Positions 37,564-46,694 of a DNA stretch of 64,000 bases are shown here, piece by piece; position 1 is the first letter of the stretch, and each line of letters starts with the position of its first letter. The translations under genes were made by a program, and so were the position numbers. Origin of the DNA: Marinobacter sp. F4206 (lineage in GTDB: Bacteria; Pseudomonadota; Gammaproteobacteria; Pseudomonadales; Oleiphilaceae); the NCBI RefSeq assembly GCF_019392195.1, contig NZ_JAHXKI010000002.1:310001-374000 (forward strand), in the 5' to 3' direction. Below the pieces are notes generated by a model. That model ran no database searches. It was given only the letters and a program-made list of their open reading frames with translations, and was not told the origin of the DNA.

Positions 37564-38257
37564 GACTGTTCCGGGCCCTCAACGCTTCAAACATATACTC
37601 CGCAGATTCCCAATCCTCTGGGGTATCCACGTCCTGAACGCGATACCGGGGAACGGGTACTGCCACCGAGTCCGGACTGAAGATGACGCGCTCCTCCATC
37701 CAGGCATCCGCCGTCCCCCAGTAAAACTGACCGGCATCATGCCACGCCTCCTCAAGATCCTGGGATCGCGTTGCAAATTGTAGGGGATCAACCATCTCCA
37801 CCCGACCACCTTGTTTCAATCGCAGTGCTCGTTGGATCGGGAAGGCATAACTCGTTACTGAAAATGCAAAGCTGCAGCCGGACTCACGCAAACGCTGCTC
37901 TCCCTGCTGAATGTCCTCGACGGCCAGGAAGGGCGCCGTGGCGTATATGCAGCAGGCAAAGTCAACGGGGAAACCCTGGCCGACCAACCAGTCAACCGCA
38001 TGCCGAATCACGGGAACCGTCCCGGCATAATCGCCAGACAGCGTCGCGGGTCTTCGGAAGGGAACCTCAGCACCATACTCCCGGGCTACGCTTGCGATTT
38101 CATCATCATCCGTCGACACAATGATTCGATCAAAACAGCCGCTGAGCTTCGCGGCATCAATGGACCAGGCGATCATGGGCTTGCCAGAAAAATCACGAAT
38201 GTTCTTTCGGGGTATGCGCTTACTTCCCCCACGGGCAGGAATAATCGCGACCTTCAT
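37553..38257 (-). CDS. pseF: Pseudaminic acid cytidylyltransferase PseF
   Basis: This 234-residue enzyme activates pseudaminic acid with CTP to CMP-Pse, the donor for glycosyltransferases. The N-terminal nucleotide-binding motif IPARGGSKRIPRKNIRDFSG and the downstream IVSTDDDEIASVAREYGAE are those of the CMP-nonulosonate synthetase family. It overlaps pseG by 11 bases and pseC by 4, indicating translational coupling. Confidence 0.94.
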   Translation of the reverse strand: MKVAIIPARGGSKRIPRKNIRDFSGKPMIAWSIDAAKLSGCFDRIIVSTDDDEIASVAREYGAEVPFRRPATLSGDYAGTVPVIRHAVDWLVGQGFPVDFACCIYATAPFLAVEDIQQGEQRLRESGCSFAFSVTSYAFPIQRALRLKQGGRVEMVDPLQFATRSQDLEEAWHDAGQFYWGTADAWMEERVIFSPDSVAVPVPRYRVQDVDTPEDWESAEYMFEALRARNSHGG

Positions 38258-39414
38258 GCCGCCAGCGCCTTCGTCAGTGCAGCAACCACGGTGTCCTGCT
38301 GATCAAACGTCAGGCCGTGGAACATAGGAAGACTGATTGCTTCCCGGTAGTAACGCATGGCCTCCGGAAAATCCTCGGGCGAAAACCCCATGTCAGCGTA
38401 ATACGGCTGGGTATGTACCGGAATATAGTGCAGATTGACGCCGATCCCCAGCGCTCTCAAGGATTCAAAGACTTGCCGATGGTAAGGGCCGGCGCCAGTG
38501 AAATGCAGGCGCACAACGTACAGGTGGAGCCCCGAATAGCTGTCTGGATGCTGAAAAGGTGCTGTCAACGGAAGATCGGCAAGAAGGGTGTCATAGCGTT
38601 TCGCCAACTCGTGACGTTTGGCCACAAAACTGTCCAGCCGATCCATCTGGCTGACACCAAGCGCTGCCTGGAGCTCGGTCATCCGGTAATTGAACCCAAG
38701 GCCAACCTGCTGGTAATACCAGGGGCCGTCCGGTTCGTGCGTCATTCGGTCTGGATCCCGGGTAATCCCGTGGCTTCGCAAAAGCTCCATACTCGCGGCA
38801 AGTTCCGGGTCGTTGGTCACGGCCATACCGCCTTCCGCCGTGGTCACTATTTTGACCGGATGGAAGCTGAAAACTGTGATATCGCTGTAGCGACCGTTCC
38901 CGATGAATTCGCCCCGGTATTTCCCACCAATGGCGTGGGAGGCATCTTCAATCACCCGAAAACCATAGTGATCGGCCAGGGATTTGATCGCGGCCATGTC
39001 ACAGGACTGCCCACATAAATGAACCGCTACCACGACCTTTGGCAACCTACCTTCAGCCTTCGCGCGCTCCAGTTTGCGTTCCAGTGCCCGGGGACAGAGG
39101 TTGTAGGTTGCGGGATCGATATCGACAAAATCCACCCTGGCCCCACAGTAAAGACCGCAATTGGCGGATGCCACAAACGTCACAGGCGATGTCCAAAGCC
39201 AATCTCCTTCCGACAGCCCCAGAGCCGCGCACGCAATATGCAGGGCCGACGTCGCACTGTTCACTGCCACGCCAAAGCGGGCGCCGACGTGTTCGGCCAC
39301 TTTTTGTTCAAAGGCCGGAACTTTTGGCCCCTGGGTCAGGAAATCTGACTGAAGAACCTCAACAACCGCATCAATATCCTGCTGGGTAATTTCATGCCGA
39401 CCGTAGGGAATCAT
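38254..39414 (-). CDS. pseC: UDP-4-amino-4,6-dideoxy-N-acetyl-altrosamine transaminase PseC
   Basis: This 386-residue PLP-dependent aminotransferase of the DegT/DnrJ/EryC1 family converts the PseB keto-sugar to the 4-amino sugar with glutamate. The PLP-binding Lys lies in FSFHPVKIVTTAEGGMAV. The N-terminus (IPYGRHEITQQDIDAVVEVL) and VIEDASHAIGGKYRG match the PseC branch. It sits 3 bases after pseB and overlaps pseF. Confidence 0.95.
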   Translation of the reverse strand: MIPYGRHEITQQDIDAVVEVLQSDFLTQGPKVPAFEQKVAEHVGARFGVAVNSATSALHIACAALGLSEGDWLWTSPVTFVASANCGLYCGARVDFVDIDPATYNLCPRALERKLERAKAEGRLPKVVVAVHLCGQSCDMAAIKSLADHYGFRVIEDASHAIGGKYRGEFIGNGRYSDITVFSFHPVKIVTTAEGGMAVTNDPELAASMELLRSHGITRDPDRMTHEPDGPWYYQQVGLGFNYRMTELQAALGVSQMDRLDSFVAKRHELAKRYDTLLADLPLTAPFQHPDSYSGLHLYVVRLHFTGAGPYHRQVFESLRALGIGVNLHYIPVHTQPYYADMGFSPEDFPEAMRYYREAISLPMFHGLTFDQQDTVVAALTKALAA

Positions 39415-39417
39415 TGA

Positions 39418-40416
39418 TCAAAAACTCCCAATCTTCTCGCGATTCGAATCGATCCAGCTCTGCAACTCCTGGTCCGACATCCACTCTGAATTATTGTCAC
39501 TGGAGTAGATAAACCCTTCCGGGACTCTTTTGCCGTCCTTGATCCGATTCGCATCCGAACTCCAATCGTGAATCGCCGGCAAAATCTTGAAGTGTTCCGG
39601 ATACTCGTACGTGTAGTAAGCGTCTTCGGCCCCAATCATCTGTTCGTGCAGCTTCTCACCGGGGCGGATACCGACGATCTCCTGCTTCGCTTCAGGGGCG
39701 ACCACCCGGGCCAGATCCGTCACCTTCATGGAAGGAATCTTCTTCACATAGATCTCGCCACCTTCCATGTCCTCAAAGGCGTGCCAGACCAGTTCAACAC
39801 CATCTTCCAGAGAGATCATGAAGCGTGTCATTCGCTCATCGGTAATCGGCAGAACACCTTTCTCCCTGAGCGACATGAAGAACGGAATCACCGACCCTCG
39901 AGAACCCATCACGTTCCCGTACCGTACGACGGCGAAGCGGGTATCGTGACTTCCCGCGTAGGAATTGCCAGAAACAAACAGCTTGTCCGAGGCGAGCTTA
40001 GTAGCGCCGTATAGATTGATGGGACTGCTTGCCTTGTCGGTGGAGAGAGCGACAACGCGCTTAACGCCCTTATCGATGCAGGCATCAATCAGGTTCATCG
40101 CACCATTGATGTTGGTCTTGATGCACTCGAACGGGTTGTACTCGGCAGTCGGAACGATCTTTGTCGCGGCGGCATGCACCACGTAGTCGACACCATCCAG
40201 GGCACGATACAGGCGATCCTTGTCACGGACGTCACCGATGAAGAAACGAACCCGATGATCGCCAGAGAATTTCTTGGCCATCTCCCACTGTTTCATCTCA
40301 TCCCTGGAGAAAATAATGACTCGCCTCGGATTGAATCTCTCGAGGAGCATGGGCACGAAGGTATGGCCGAACGAGCCAGTGCCGCCGGTGACCAGGATGG
40401 AGCTGTTGTTAAACAT
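39418..40416 (-). CDS. pseB: UDP-N-acetylglucosamine 4,6-dehydratase (inverting) PseB
   Basis: This 332-residue soluble SDR-type dehydratase/C5-epimerase catalyses the first step of pseudaminic acid synthesis. The NAD motif is VTGGTGSFGHTF; the catalytic Tyr-Lys pair is in NLYGATKLASDKLF, with STDKASSP before it. The retained Tyr and the short soluble form separate it from the membrane-bound WbpM-like enzyme encoded at 58994-60964. It begins the pseB-C-F-G-H-I run. Confidence 0.95.
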   Translation of the reverse strand: MFNNSSILVTGGTGSFGHTFVPMLLERFNPRRVIIFSRDEMKQWEMAKKFSGDHRVRFFIGDVRDKDRLYRALDGVDYVVHAAATKIVPTAEYNPFECIKTNINGAMNLIDACIDKGVKRVVALSTDKASSPINLYGATKLASDKLFVSGNSYAGSHDTRFAVVRYGNVMGSRGSVIPFFMSLREKGVLPITDERMTRFMISLEDGVELVWHAFEDMEGGEIYVKKIPSMKVTDLARVVAPEAKQEIVGIRPGEKLHEQMIGAEDAYYTYEYPEHFKILPAIHDWSSDANRIKDGKRVPEGFIYSSDNNSEWMSDQELQSWIDSNREKIGSF

Positions 40417-40488
40417 GGATATCGAATCGCCTCAGTTCAGATGTTTCCGAGCCACATGCCCGAGCAATTAGTACTCCCGATGATAAAA

Positions 40489-40516
40489 GAAAAAAAGGAC
40501 AAGGTCTTGTGGCCCT
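40489..40516 (-). terminator. Possible terminator upstream of pseB
   Basis: On the minus strand AGG-ACAAG pairs with CTTGT-CCT with a 3-base bulge and a very short loop, followed by seven Ts and a C. It lies about 40 bases after the epimerase gene stop and could partly separate the glycosyltransferase part of the locus from the pse genes. Confidence 0.45.
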
Positions 40517-40557
40517 GCCCCCGACATCCCAGCTCCCCGTTCACCGGACACTTGTGT

Positions 40558-41523
40558 TCAAACTCGGTCGCGTTTCCCATCGAAAATTTCAGCCAAAGCC
40601 TCACTCATCGATTGGGGGGGAATCCAATCCACCACGTCCCTTGTTTCCTGAATATCAACCTGAAGTGTCCCACACAGTCTTCGTAGCGCAGCGTTTGCGC
40701 CAACTATCCGCCCTGCAACTCGCAGGAATACTTCAGGAACCGGGAAAAGAAGCGGACGCTTGTTCATAGACTTTGCCATTTCCCTTAGCAACTCTGTTGT
40801 AGACACGTCACGTCCGTCACTCACCAAGAACTTGTGCCTCGGCGCCTTTGGATGTTCGAGACACACACCAATCAGATCGACCAGATTTCCAACAGAGACC
40901 AAACTGCGCTTGTTTTTCAGTGCCCCCAAAGGCAGCGGCAATCGCAATCTTACGAGTTTCGCCAAAGCCCTGAAATTCGCTCCAACACCAGGGCCATACA
41001 CGAGGGGAGGTCTAATGATTATCCATTCCAGATCCGACCCAATTGCCGCTTTCTCCAAAATCGCCTCGGCACACAGTTTTGATTTCGCATAGGGGTCATC
41101 TGTAGCTGGCGTATCTCCGGCACGGAAGGGTCTTCCCAACGTGGATTCCTCCCCGTGCACTTTCACGGTACTAAGAAAGACGAAGCGATTTACGTTCCGC
41201 CGCACGGCGGCCTGAACCAAGGCATCAGTCGCATCACAATTTACTCGTGTGTACTCACGTGAAAGCTGGGCACTCTCTTTCCCCATAAGGTGCACCAGAG
41301 CGGCACAGTGGACAACCGAATCTCCTGGCTCCAGCAACGCCATCCAGTCTTCCTGAGTCATAGCGGTGATATCCGACACCTCTACTCTCTCGCTCCCAAC
41401 GGGTACACTCTGCTCTGACCGAACGACGCTTTTTACCTTATAGCCCCTCTCCAAGAGGTGTTTGACTACTGCACTGCCAACAAAGCCCGAAGCTCCTGTT
41501 ACCAAAACGGTCTTCCTAGACAT
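40558..41523 (-). CDS. NAD-dependent epimerase/reductase (WbpV-like)
   Basis: This 321-residue extended SDR has the NAD motif VTGASGFVGSAVVKHLLERG and the catalytic DPYAKSKLCAEAIL (Tyr and Lys). It resembles WbpV-type 4-reductases, which convert the 4-keto-6-deoxy product of WbpM-like dehydratases to UDP-D-QuiNAc. A WbpM-like enzyme is encoded in the same locus, supporting that role, but a UDP-hexose 4-epimerase activity cannot be excluded. It overlaps the upstream glycosyltransferase gene by 8 bases. Confidence 0.75.
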   Translation of the reverse strand: MSRKTVLVTGASGFVGSAVVKHLLERGYKVKSVVRSEQSVPVGSERVEVSDITAMTQEDWMALLEPGDSVVHCAALVHLMGKESAQLSREYTRVNCDATDALVQAAVRRNVNRFVFLSTVKVHGEESTLGRPFRAGDTPATDDPYAKSKLCAEAILEKAAIGSDLEWIIIRPPLVYGPGVGANFRALAKLVRLRLPLPLGALKNKRSLVSVGNLVDLIGVCLEHPKAPRHKFLVSDGRDVSTTELLREMAKSMNKRPLLFPVPEVFLRVAGRIVGANAALRRLCGTLQVDIQETRDVVDWIPPQSMSEALAEIFDGKRDRV

Positions 41524-42700
41524 CGCTCTCTACCTTCAAATCAATGATATCGGCCGCCATAGCATTCATGATTTCCGTGCGAGCGTATCGGGATACAAAA
41601 TCTCGACGGTCGTATGTTTTTAGAGCCAATCGATTAAGGGCCGCTTCAGCCTCATTTGAATTACATGGCGAGAACGTTTCCGCGCCTTTTACCTGATCAG
41701 CTATAAAAGACTTCGCGTATCCCTCCACACCGGCAAGGATGGGCTTTCCAGTAGCGGCATACTCGAAGAGCTTTGAAGGCAATACCCGGGAAAAGGCCGG
41801 CAAATTGTTTAAATGGAGGAACAAAACGTCAGCTTGAGCGTACTCCGCGGCAAGCTTCGAACGGGGCATTGCGCCGTACAACGTCACAGGTGCGTCCATT
41901 CTCTTTATTGCAGCATTTAGCCTTGGCAACGCCCCTCCATCACCGATCACCACGAAGTGCGCACGGTCTCGCAGTTTTACCGCCAACGAAGGAAGGATAT
42001 GCTCAAGCCCTTGACCATCCCCAATATTTCCCGCGTACAAAATGGTGTACCGTTTTTCAGAGCTTGATTGGCTGCGATCAGGTTCGCTGGGAATGAACCC
42101 GAGAAACTCTTCATCAATTCCATTGGTGAAGAATCGATAGTCGGTTCGCGTATACCTAGATTCGAAATACGGTAGAAAGCCTTTTGATACCAGGTTAACT
42201 CGACTTGCCTGACCCAACACCCAGCGCTCGGCAAGCCCGAAGACCCATTTCGCAGGCCTCATCCAAGATGAAGTAAATACATCGTCAACCGTCTCGACAA
42301 AGATGTCTCGCACGTCCAGATAGAGCTTGGCACGCATACGCTTAGCGACGAATGCCCCGAGGCATGCAGTCATCAATCGTGATGAAGTCGCGACCACGAT
42401 GTCGTAGTTGTCAGAGGGTAACGAGCGAATTGCTGAAGCAGCAAAGCTTCCGAACGCCCGGGTCTGACCGGAGACGCCATAACGCTGTTCCGGTAATGGG
42501 ATACGTGTGACCGTATATCGCTGGTCGTTATTCTGACCAAGCTCTGGTTTATGACTACGATAACGATTCGGTTCCGTCGTCACGACATCCAGCTGTATGT
42601 CGGATCCCTCTTCCACCAAGGCATCGGCTAAAGCCTTGGCCCTGAACGAGCCGGCACTGAGATCTGGAGGAAAGTAAAAGGTTAGAAACAGAATTCTCAC
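41516..42700 (-). CDS. Glycosyltransferase family 4
   Basis: This 394-residue GT-B fold retaining glycosyltransferase has an N-terminal acceptor domain (MRILFLTFYFPPDLSAGSFR). The C-terminal GT4 donor domain has YAGNIGDGQGLEHILPSLAV and a nucleotide-sugar region PSKLFEYAATGKPILAGVEG (the E-x7-E-like motif). It should add one sugar to the lipid-linked repeat unit in the cytoplasm. ATGA-type overlap with the upstream glycosyltransferase gene shows translational coupling. Donor and acceptor are unknown. Confidence 0.88.
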   Translation of the reverse strand: MRILFLTFYFPPDLSAGSFRAKALADALVEEGSDIQLDVVTTEPNRYRSHKPELGQNNDQRYTVTRIPLPEQRYGVSGQTRAFGSFAASAIRSLPSDNYDIVVATSSRLMTACLGAFVAKRMRAKLYLDVRDIFVETVDDVFTSSWMRPAKWVFGLAERWVLGQASRVNLVSKGFLPYFESRYTRTDYRFFTNGIDEEFLGFIPSEPDRSQSSSEKRYTILYAGNIGDGQGLEHILPSLAVKLRDRAHFVVIGDGGALPRLNAAIKRMDAPVTLYGAMPRSKLAAEYAQADVLFLHLNNLPAFSRVLPSKLFEYAATGKPILAGVEGYAKSFIADQVKGAETFSPCNSNEAEAALNRLALKTYDRRDFVSRYARTEIMNAMAADIIDLKVESDV

Positions 42701-43893
42701 GACAAAACGCGCTCGTACAGCTCGACCAGTGAACCTTCCTGCTCCTCCCAGTTGAGTTGGTTTGCAGCAGTTTCAGCGTTGGAGGAATAGCGCTTTCTCA
42801 GGCCAGGATCCTTTACAAGGCGATTAATGGCATCGGCCAAGTCCTCAGAATCGCCTGGTTTTACAAGAACTCCCAAATCATATTTACGTATCACCTGCGC
42901 TATTTCGGGAAGCGCCGAAGCCACCACCGGGATACGGGCAACGACGTATTCAAAAAGCTTATTCGAGTCTGTGGTGAAGTGATTTAGACAGGTATTCTCA
43001 ATCGGTTGCACACCGATATCCGCCGATGCGGTGTAATAAGGCAAATCCTGCAAAGGGACCGTGGGAATAAACTTGACCCGGTCCTCAAGGCCAAGCTCCT
43101 TTGTCCGCTGCTCCAACTCATCCGCTTGGCTGCCACCACCAACAAACACGAAATATGCGCCAGGCACATCCTTGGTAACCTCAACCAAGCGTAACAATCC
43201 TCGACCCGGTTGCAGGCCGCCCTGATAGAGAACAATTGGCCAATCCTCATCCAGAGACAGCTCCTCACGGATACGATTGCCTCGGCCAACCTTTGTTAAC
43301 CTGGGACGATTCTGAAGCACGATCGGTCGCTCCATACCATAAGCCCTGGCAAAAAACTTGGCTCGTGCATCCGTGGTGGTGATTGAGCCAGCGGCCCTTG
43401 GCATGATCGCTCCTTCGAGACAGGCAACCATTCGGCCAATTTTTCGGTAGCCCTCTCGACCGGAACTTATTTCGTGGGCATCGTAAACCAGCCTGGCTCC
43501 GGAGAGACGGGCTGCCAACCAAGAGGTCGGCAAAACGTTCACGTCATGCGCATGGATAACATCTGGCCGTTTGCGCAAAAGGCTAACCAGAACCGCCAGA
43601 TGCGTAAGTAAGCGGCTTAGCATCAGTGTCAGTAATTGTACCCGACTACGACCAGCAGTGTGTTTCCGGGGCTCGAGTAATCTGAGTCCTTGGATACGTC
43701 CATGACGGACCACTTCAACACCGGATGACAGGGACTCTGTTCGAGCCGTATAACCTGGCGCGTGCAGTGCGTGAACGGTAACCCGGTAGCCAGCCCTCGC
43801 TAAGGTATCTGCCTCATTTTGTACCCTTGCGTCATTTTGGAATGTATTCCATACAAACATATCAACTTTGGCACTGATGATTCTTCTTCCCAT
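42697..43893 (-). CDS. Glycosyltransferase family 4
   Basis: This 398-residue GT4-type glycosyltransferase has the N-terminal domain VDMFVWNTFQNDARVQNEA with DVIHAHDVNVLPTSWLAA. The C-terminal donor domain has LYQGGLQPGRGLLRLVEV and DSNKLFEYVVARIPVVASAL. The ATG at 43893 is chosen because the family-like sequence starts soon after it; an in-frame codon at 43941 would overlap the upstream gene. Acceptor and donor are unknown. Confidence 0.85.
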   Translation of the reverse strand: MGRRIISAKVDMFVWNTFQNDARVQNEADTLARAGYRVTVHALHAPGYTARTESLSSGVEVVRHGRIQGLRLLEPRKHTAGRSRVQLLTLMLSRLLTHLAVLVSLLRKRPDVIHAHDVNVLPTSWLAARLSGARLVYDAHEISSGREGYRKIGRMVACLEGAIMPRAAGSITTTDARAKFFARAYGMERPIVLQNRPRLTKVGRGNRIREELSLDEDWPIVLYQGGLQPGRGLLRLVEVTKDVPGAYFVFVGGGSQADELEQRTKELGLEDRVKFIPTVPLQDLPYYTASADIGVQPIENTCLNHFTTDSNKLFEYVVARIPVVASALPEIAQVIRKYDLGVLVKPGDSEDLADAINRLVKDPGLRKRYSSNAETAANQLNWEEQEGSLVELYERVLS

Positions 43894-43919
43894 CTCTCTT
43901 GTTTCTGACTGACAACTCA

Positions 43920-45629
43920 CTAGCAGACCGCTTCGGTACAACGAGCGAGACGTTCATATATTTCCGGAAGCAGTTCAAGCGCCTGATTGAGCCTTTGCCT
44001 CCTGCATTCACGGTCCAACGCATAAGATAGTGCTGCCAACTCCGCGTGGATTGGGTCGACCTCGGCGTTTGTATCCTTTTTCGAAGACTGCTCTTTCAAA
44101 GCATTCTCTAGTCTTGACAGCATGCTACGCCTCACGGGCCAGCCTGCACCTAACGGTTCAACCGTCCAACTCCCCAAATGCGTCACCAGAGGCCCTGAGC
44201 CATCATCAGGCAACCAAAGTTGGTCCTCTTTGATATCGGGAACAACGAGCGTCAAAGGTAACGAGCGAAGGATACGTTGCAGGTTGCCAAGCAAATTCCC
44301 CAAGGCAACTATGCATGCGTCATCAGTAGATGAAGCGGCTGCCGTATACAATTGGTCGCAAACCTGAGGCCCCAGACGTTGCCAAAGCATTGGTTGCGAC
44401 CGTTCGAATCGATAAACGATATCCCGTGGTAAGCGGAGTGACATAAGGCGACGGCGGACTTCCAGCTCTGCCGACCTGAAAGACCGGACTGACGGGTAAC
44501 TTCCGCTGGGAAGTCTGTAAAGCAGACAGGAAAACTTCTGGATGACTGTAGTTCCCAAAAACTCAGGGGCGGGCAAATCTGTAATTGCCTCACTGACCAA
44601 AGAGGCTTCATGCAGTCCTTGCCCTTTCCTTCTAGACCCGTATATTTTCAGGAGATAACCTTCACCGTCGCTTACAAACCTTAGTCCTGCCACATCCTGA
44701 ATACCGGTTTGATGCCAGGTGATTCGCTGCAGAGCGTCAGCTCCATCAACCAGTTCACGATACACCGCTGACGCAACCGCCTCTCGTTTTTCCCTTGCTA
44801 TGAGAGGCCAGATGGTTTTCTCCGGCTTCGTTGCCGGCATCAGTACCTTCCCGTGAAAAAACAACGCATCAACCTTAGTCTTTTGCTTTTGAAGCCAAGC
44901 CAGATCTTTGACCAGACTGACAACACGATTTGTCATTTGCCTCAGCAACAAAATGGCTACGATCGCCACAATCAGACCTGGCGGAGAACCCACGATAAAA
45001 TCTGCCACCAAAAACCCAAACGCGATAAAGAAACCAACGCCCCCTGCGACCTTCAACGTCTGGTTCAGCCGGGCGTTCAGCTTCTCTTTAAATCCAGAAC
45101 TTATGAAGCTCAAGCCGAGTAGCAGCATCGCCACTATCATTCCGTGGAGGGAAATGACTATAGCTACCCCCGGATACAGCCAAACCATTGTTGCCAGGGA
45201 TATGAGTATGAAACATAAACTGGCCAAAGCACGTGTGTATCTCTGGTACGCACTCCCGGCCACCTCGTCCTGATTCTGGAAAAGAATGACTTTCCTACTC
45301 CTGGCAAGTAAGCGGACTGTTCCGCTACCAGTGACCCAATCAATGGCTCGCTCGGCCAAGAGATGTAGGAGGAAGAACGCAACAGTGGCTCCGCTCAAAG
45401 ATACAATCAGGAAATCACGATCAACGCTCGACCAAGAGGCCGGAAAATAACGGGGAATTCCCTCAGAGCCTAGAAGAATGACAACTTTTAAAGGCAGAAA
45501 AAATGCCAGTAAAGAAGTTAACTGAGAACTCAGGGTGAGCAATACAACCCAAGACGTCTGCCACGGCACAACCCTGAAGAATTTATTCCCGAGCGATAGA
45601 CACCATCGAATGAACGGCATAAGACTCAT
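43920..45629 (-). CDS. Fusion of ABC-exporter-like membrane domain and kinase-like domain
   Basis: This 569-residue protein has no name I can give. Residues about 1-245 hold about six membrane segments (SWVVLLTLSSQLTSLLAFFL, ALASLCFILISLATMVWL, LIVAIVAILLLRQMTN among them). They are arranged like the membrane half of an ABC exporter, but no ATP-binding cassette follows. Residues about 290-500 look like a divergent aminoglycoside/choline-kinase-type fold: YLLKIYGSRRKGQGLHEASL as the Lys/Glu lobe, VVPDIKEDQLWLPDDG in the place of the catalytic HxDxxxxN loop, and THLGSW in the place of the metal-binding IDWE. A final helical part follows. It overlaps the C5-epimerase stop by an ATGA, so the two are coupled. 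The role is unknown. Confidence 0.6.
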   Translation of the reverse strand: MSLMPFIRWCLSLGNKFFRVVPWQTSWVVLLTLSSQLTSLLAFFLPLKVVILLGSEGIPRYFPASWSSVDRDFLIVSLSGATVAFFLLHLLAERAIDWVTGSGTVRLLARSRKVILFQNQDEVAGSAYQRYTRALASLCFILISLATMVWLYPGVAIVISLHGMIVAMLLLGLSFISSGFKEKLNARLNQTLKVAGGVGFFIAFGFLVADFIVGSPPGLIVAIVAILLLRQMTNRVVSLVKDLAWLQKQKTKVDALFFHGKVLMPATKPEKTIWPLIAREKREAVASAVYRELVDGADALQRITWHQTGIQDVAGLRFVSDGEGYLLKIYGSRRKGQGLHEASLVSEAITDLPAPEFLGTTVIQKFSCLLYRLPSGSYPSVRSFRSAELEVRRRLMSLRLPRDIVYRFERSQPMLWQRLGPQVCDQLYTAAASSTDDACIVALGNLLGNLQRILRSLPLTLVVPDIKEDQLWLPDDGSGPLVTHLGSWTVEPLGAGWPVRRSMLSRLENALKEQSSKKDTNAEVDPIHAELAALSYALDRECRRQRLNQALELLPEIYERLARCTEAVC

Positions 45630-46603
45630 TTACCGAGGACGCTCTTCAAGCGGGCTTTGAGCTTGGCTTTGAACCCCCGATTAACTGAAGCCACGGGCCG
45701 CTCAATAGTTTCAGGACCGGCGACGTCACTTTTCTTACCAGAACCCATTTCGTACATTCCCGCCGTAGCACCCGAGGTGTCAGATTCCTTCCAGCGATCG
45801 AGAATCTCTCTGACTACCGGCGGGCAATCCGGAGTAAACAGTTGCTCAAGCTGAACACACTGAATCTGGTGATAATGTTTTGAGCATGGTTTCCCAAATA
45901 TGTTGTATGCAGACCAATTCCCCATATCAAACCTGGGCAACATTGCTTCCACCGCCGAAAGCCCCTTATCCAGCAGATCATCAGCAAGTTGGCTATTGAA
46001 CCTGTGTGAATACTCATGCAAACCCAGCAGCGCAAACAGCATCCCGTTCAGAACGAACGGTTTCTCGCCACCCTCACTGGCAAACTTCAAGTACCACCAG
46101 CTGTCGTCACTAAGCTTCTCAGTAAAGCCTCCCTCTTCCGTTTGAATACAGTAACCTCGAACAGCCCCGTCGGCCACCTGGAGATACTTCCGGTCACCGG
46201 TTGCATCAAACGCCCGAATCAGCAACAAAATAGCCTGCCCTTGCGCATGCCCCGATCTCCAGCCTGCGCTCATTTTGTTTTTGAAGGGATAGTTATACTT
46301 CCACAGGACAGCATCCGCTTGGGTAACAGCATTTTCTACAAGCCAGTCAGCACAATTAATCATGCCTTCAAGGTTGGACACTTGAGGTTCTGAACCGTTA
46401 GATGTTCTCAGGTCACGGCCCTCTGACCAAGAGTATGACAGCAGCACAGGTGATTGCGACGGATTCTCCTTGTTCCAGTAATCTAACCCCTTGTCCGCCA
46501 CTGCAACTATTGATCTTTGATGACCTACAAGCTCCCCTTCTCTTTTTCCATAATCACTTAACGGAATGCCCTTATCATCCAAATTTACTGTTGCTGCGAC
46601 CAT
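45626..46603 (-). CDS. D-glucuronyl C5-epimerase family protein
   Basis: This 325-residue protein matches the C-terminal catalytic domain of heparan-sulfate D-glucuronyl C5-epimerases, which turn GlcA into L-IdoA in a polymer. Signature stretches are GWRSGHAQGQAILLLIRAF (114-132), VLNGMLFALLGLHEY (184-198) and KHYHQIQCVQLEQL (242-255). They correspond to the W-x-S-G-x-A-Q-G-Q, LNG-LxxLxGLY and Tyr/His active-site parts of the family. There is no signal peptide, so it would act on a cytoplasmic or lipid-linked substrate. A GAGGGG site precedes the ATG. A sulfotransferase, a heparinase-like protein and uronate-forming dehydrogenases lie in the same locus. Confidence 0.8.
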   Translation of the reverse strand: MVAATVNLDDKGIPLSDYGKREGELVGHQRSIVAVADKGLDYWNKENPSQSPVLLSYSWSEGRDLRTSNGSEPQVSNLEGMINCADWLVENAVTQADAVLWKYNYPFKNKMSAGWRSGHAQGQAILLLIRAFDATGDRKYLQVADGAVRGYCIQTEEGGFTEKLSDDSWWYLKFASEGGEKPFVLNGMLFALLGLHEYSHRFNSQLADDLLDKGLSAVEAMLPRFDMGNWSAYNIFGKPCSKHYHQIQCVQLEQLFTPDCPPVVREILDRWKESDTSGATAGMYEMGSGKKSDVAGPETIERPVASVNRGFKAKLKARLKSVLGK

Positions 46604-46694
46604 ATATTCCCCTCATAAAGTAATTACACGCGGCCGGAACTCGAGAAACAGGGTAAGATCAGCGTCTTACAAGCGCCCACCACATACATGGAAA

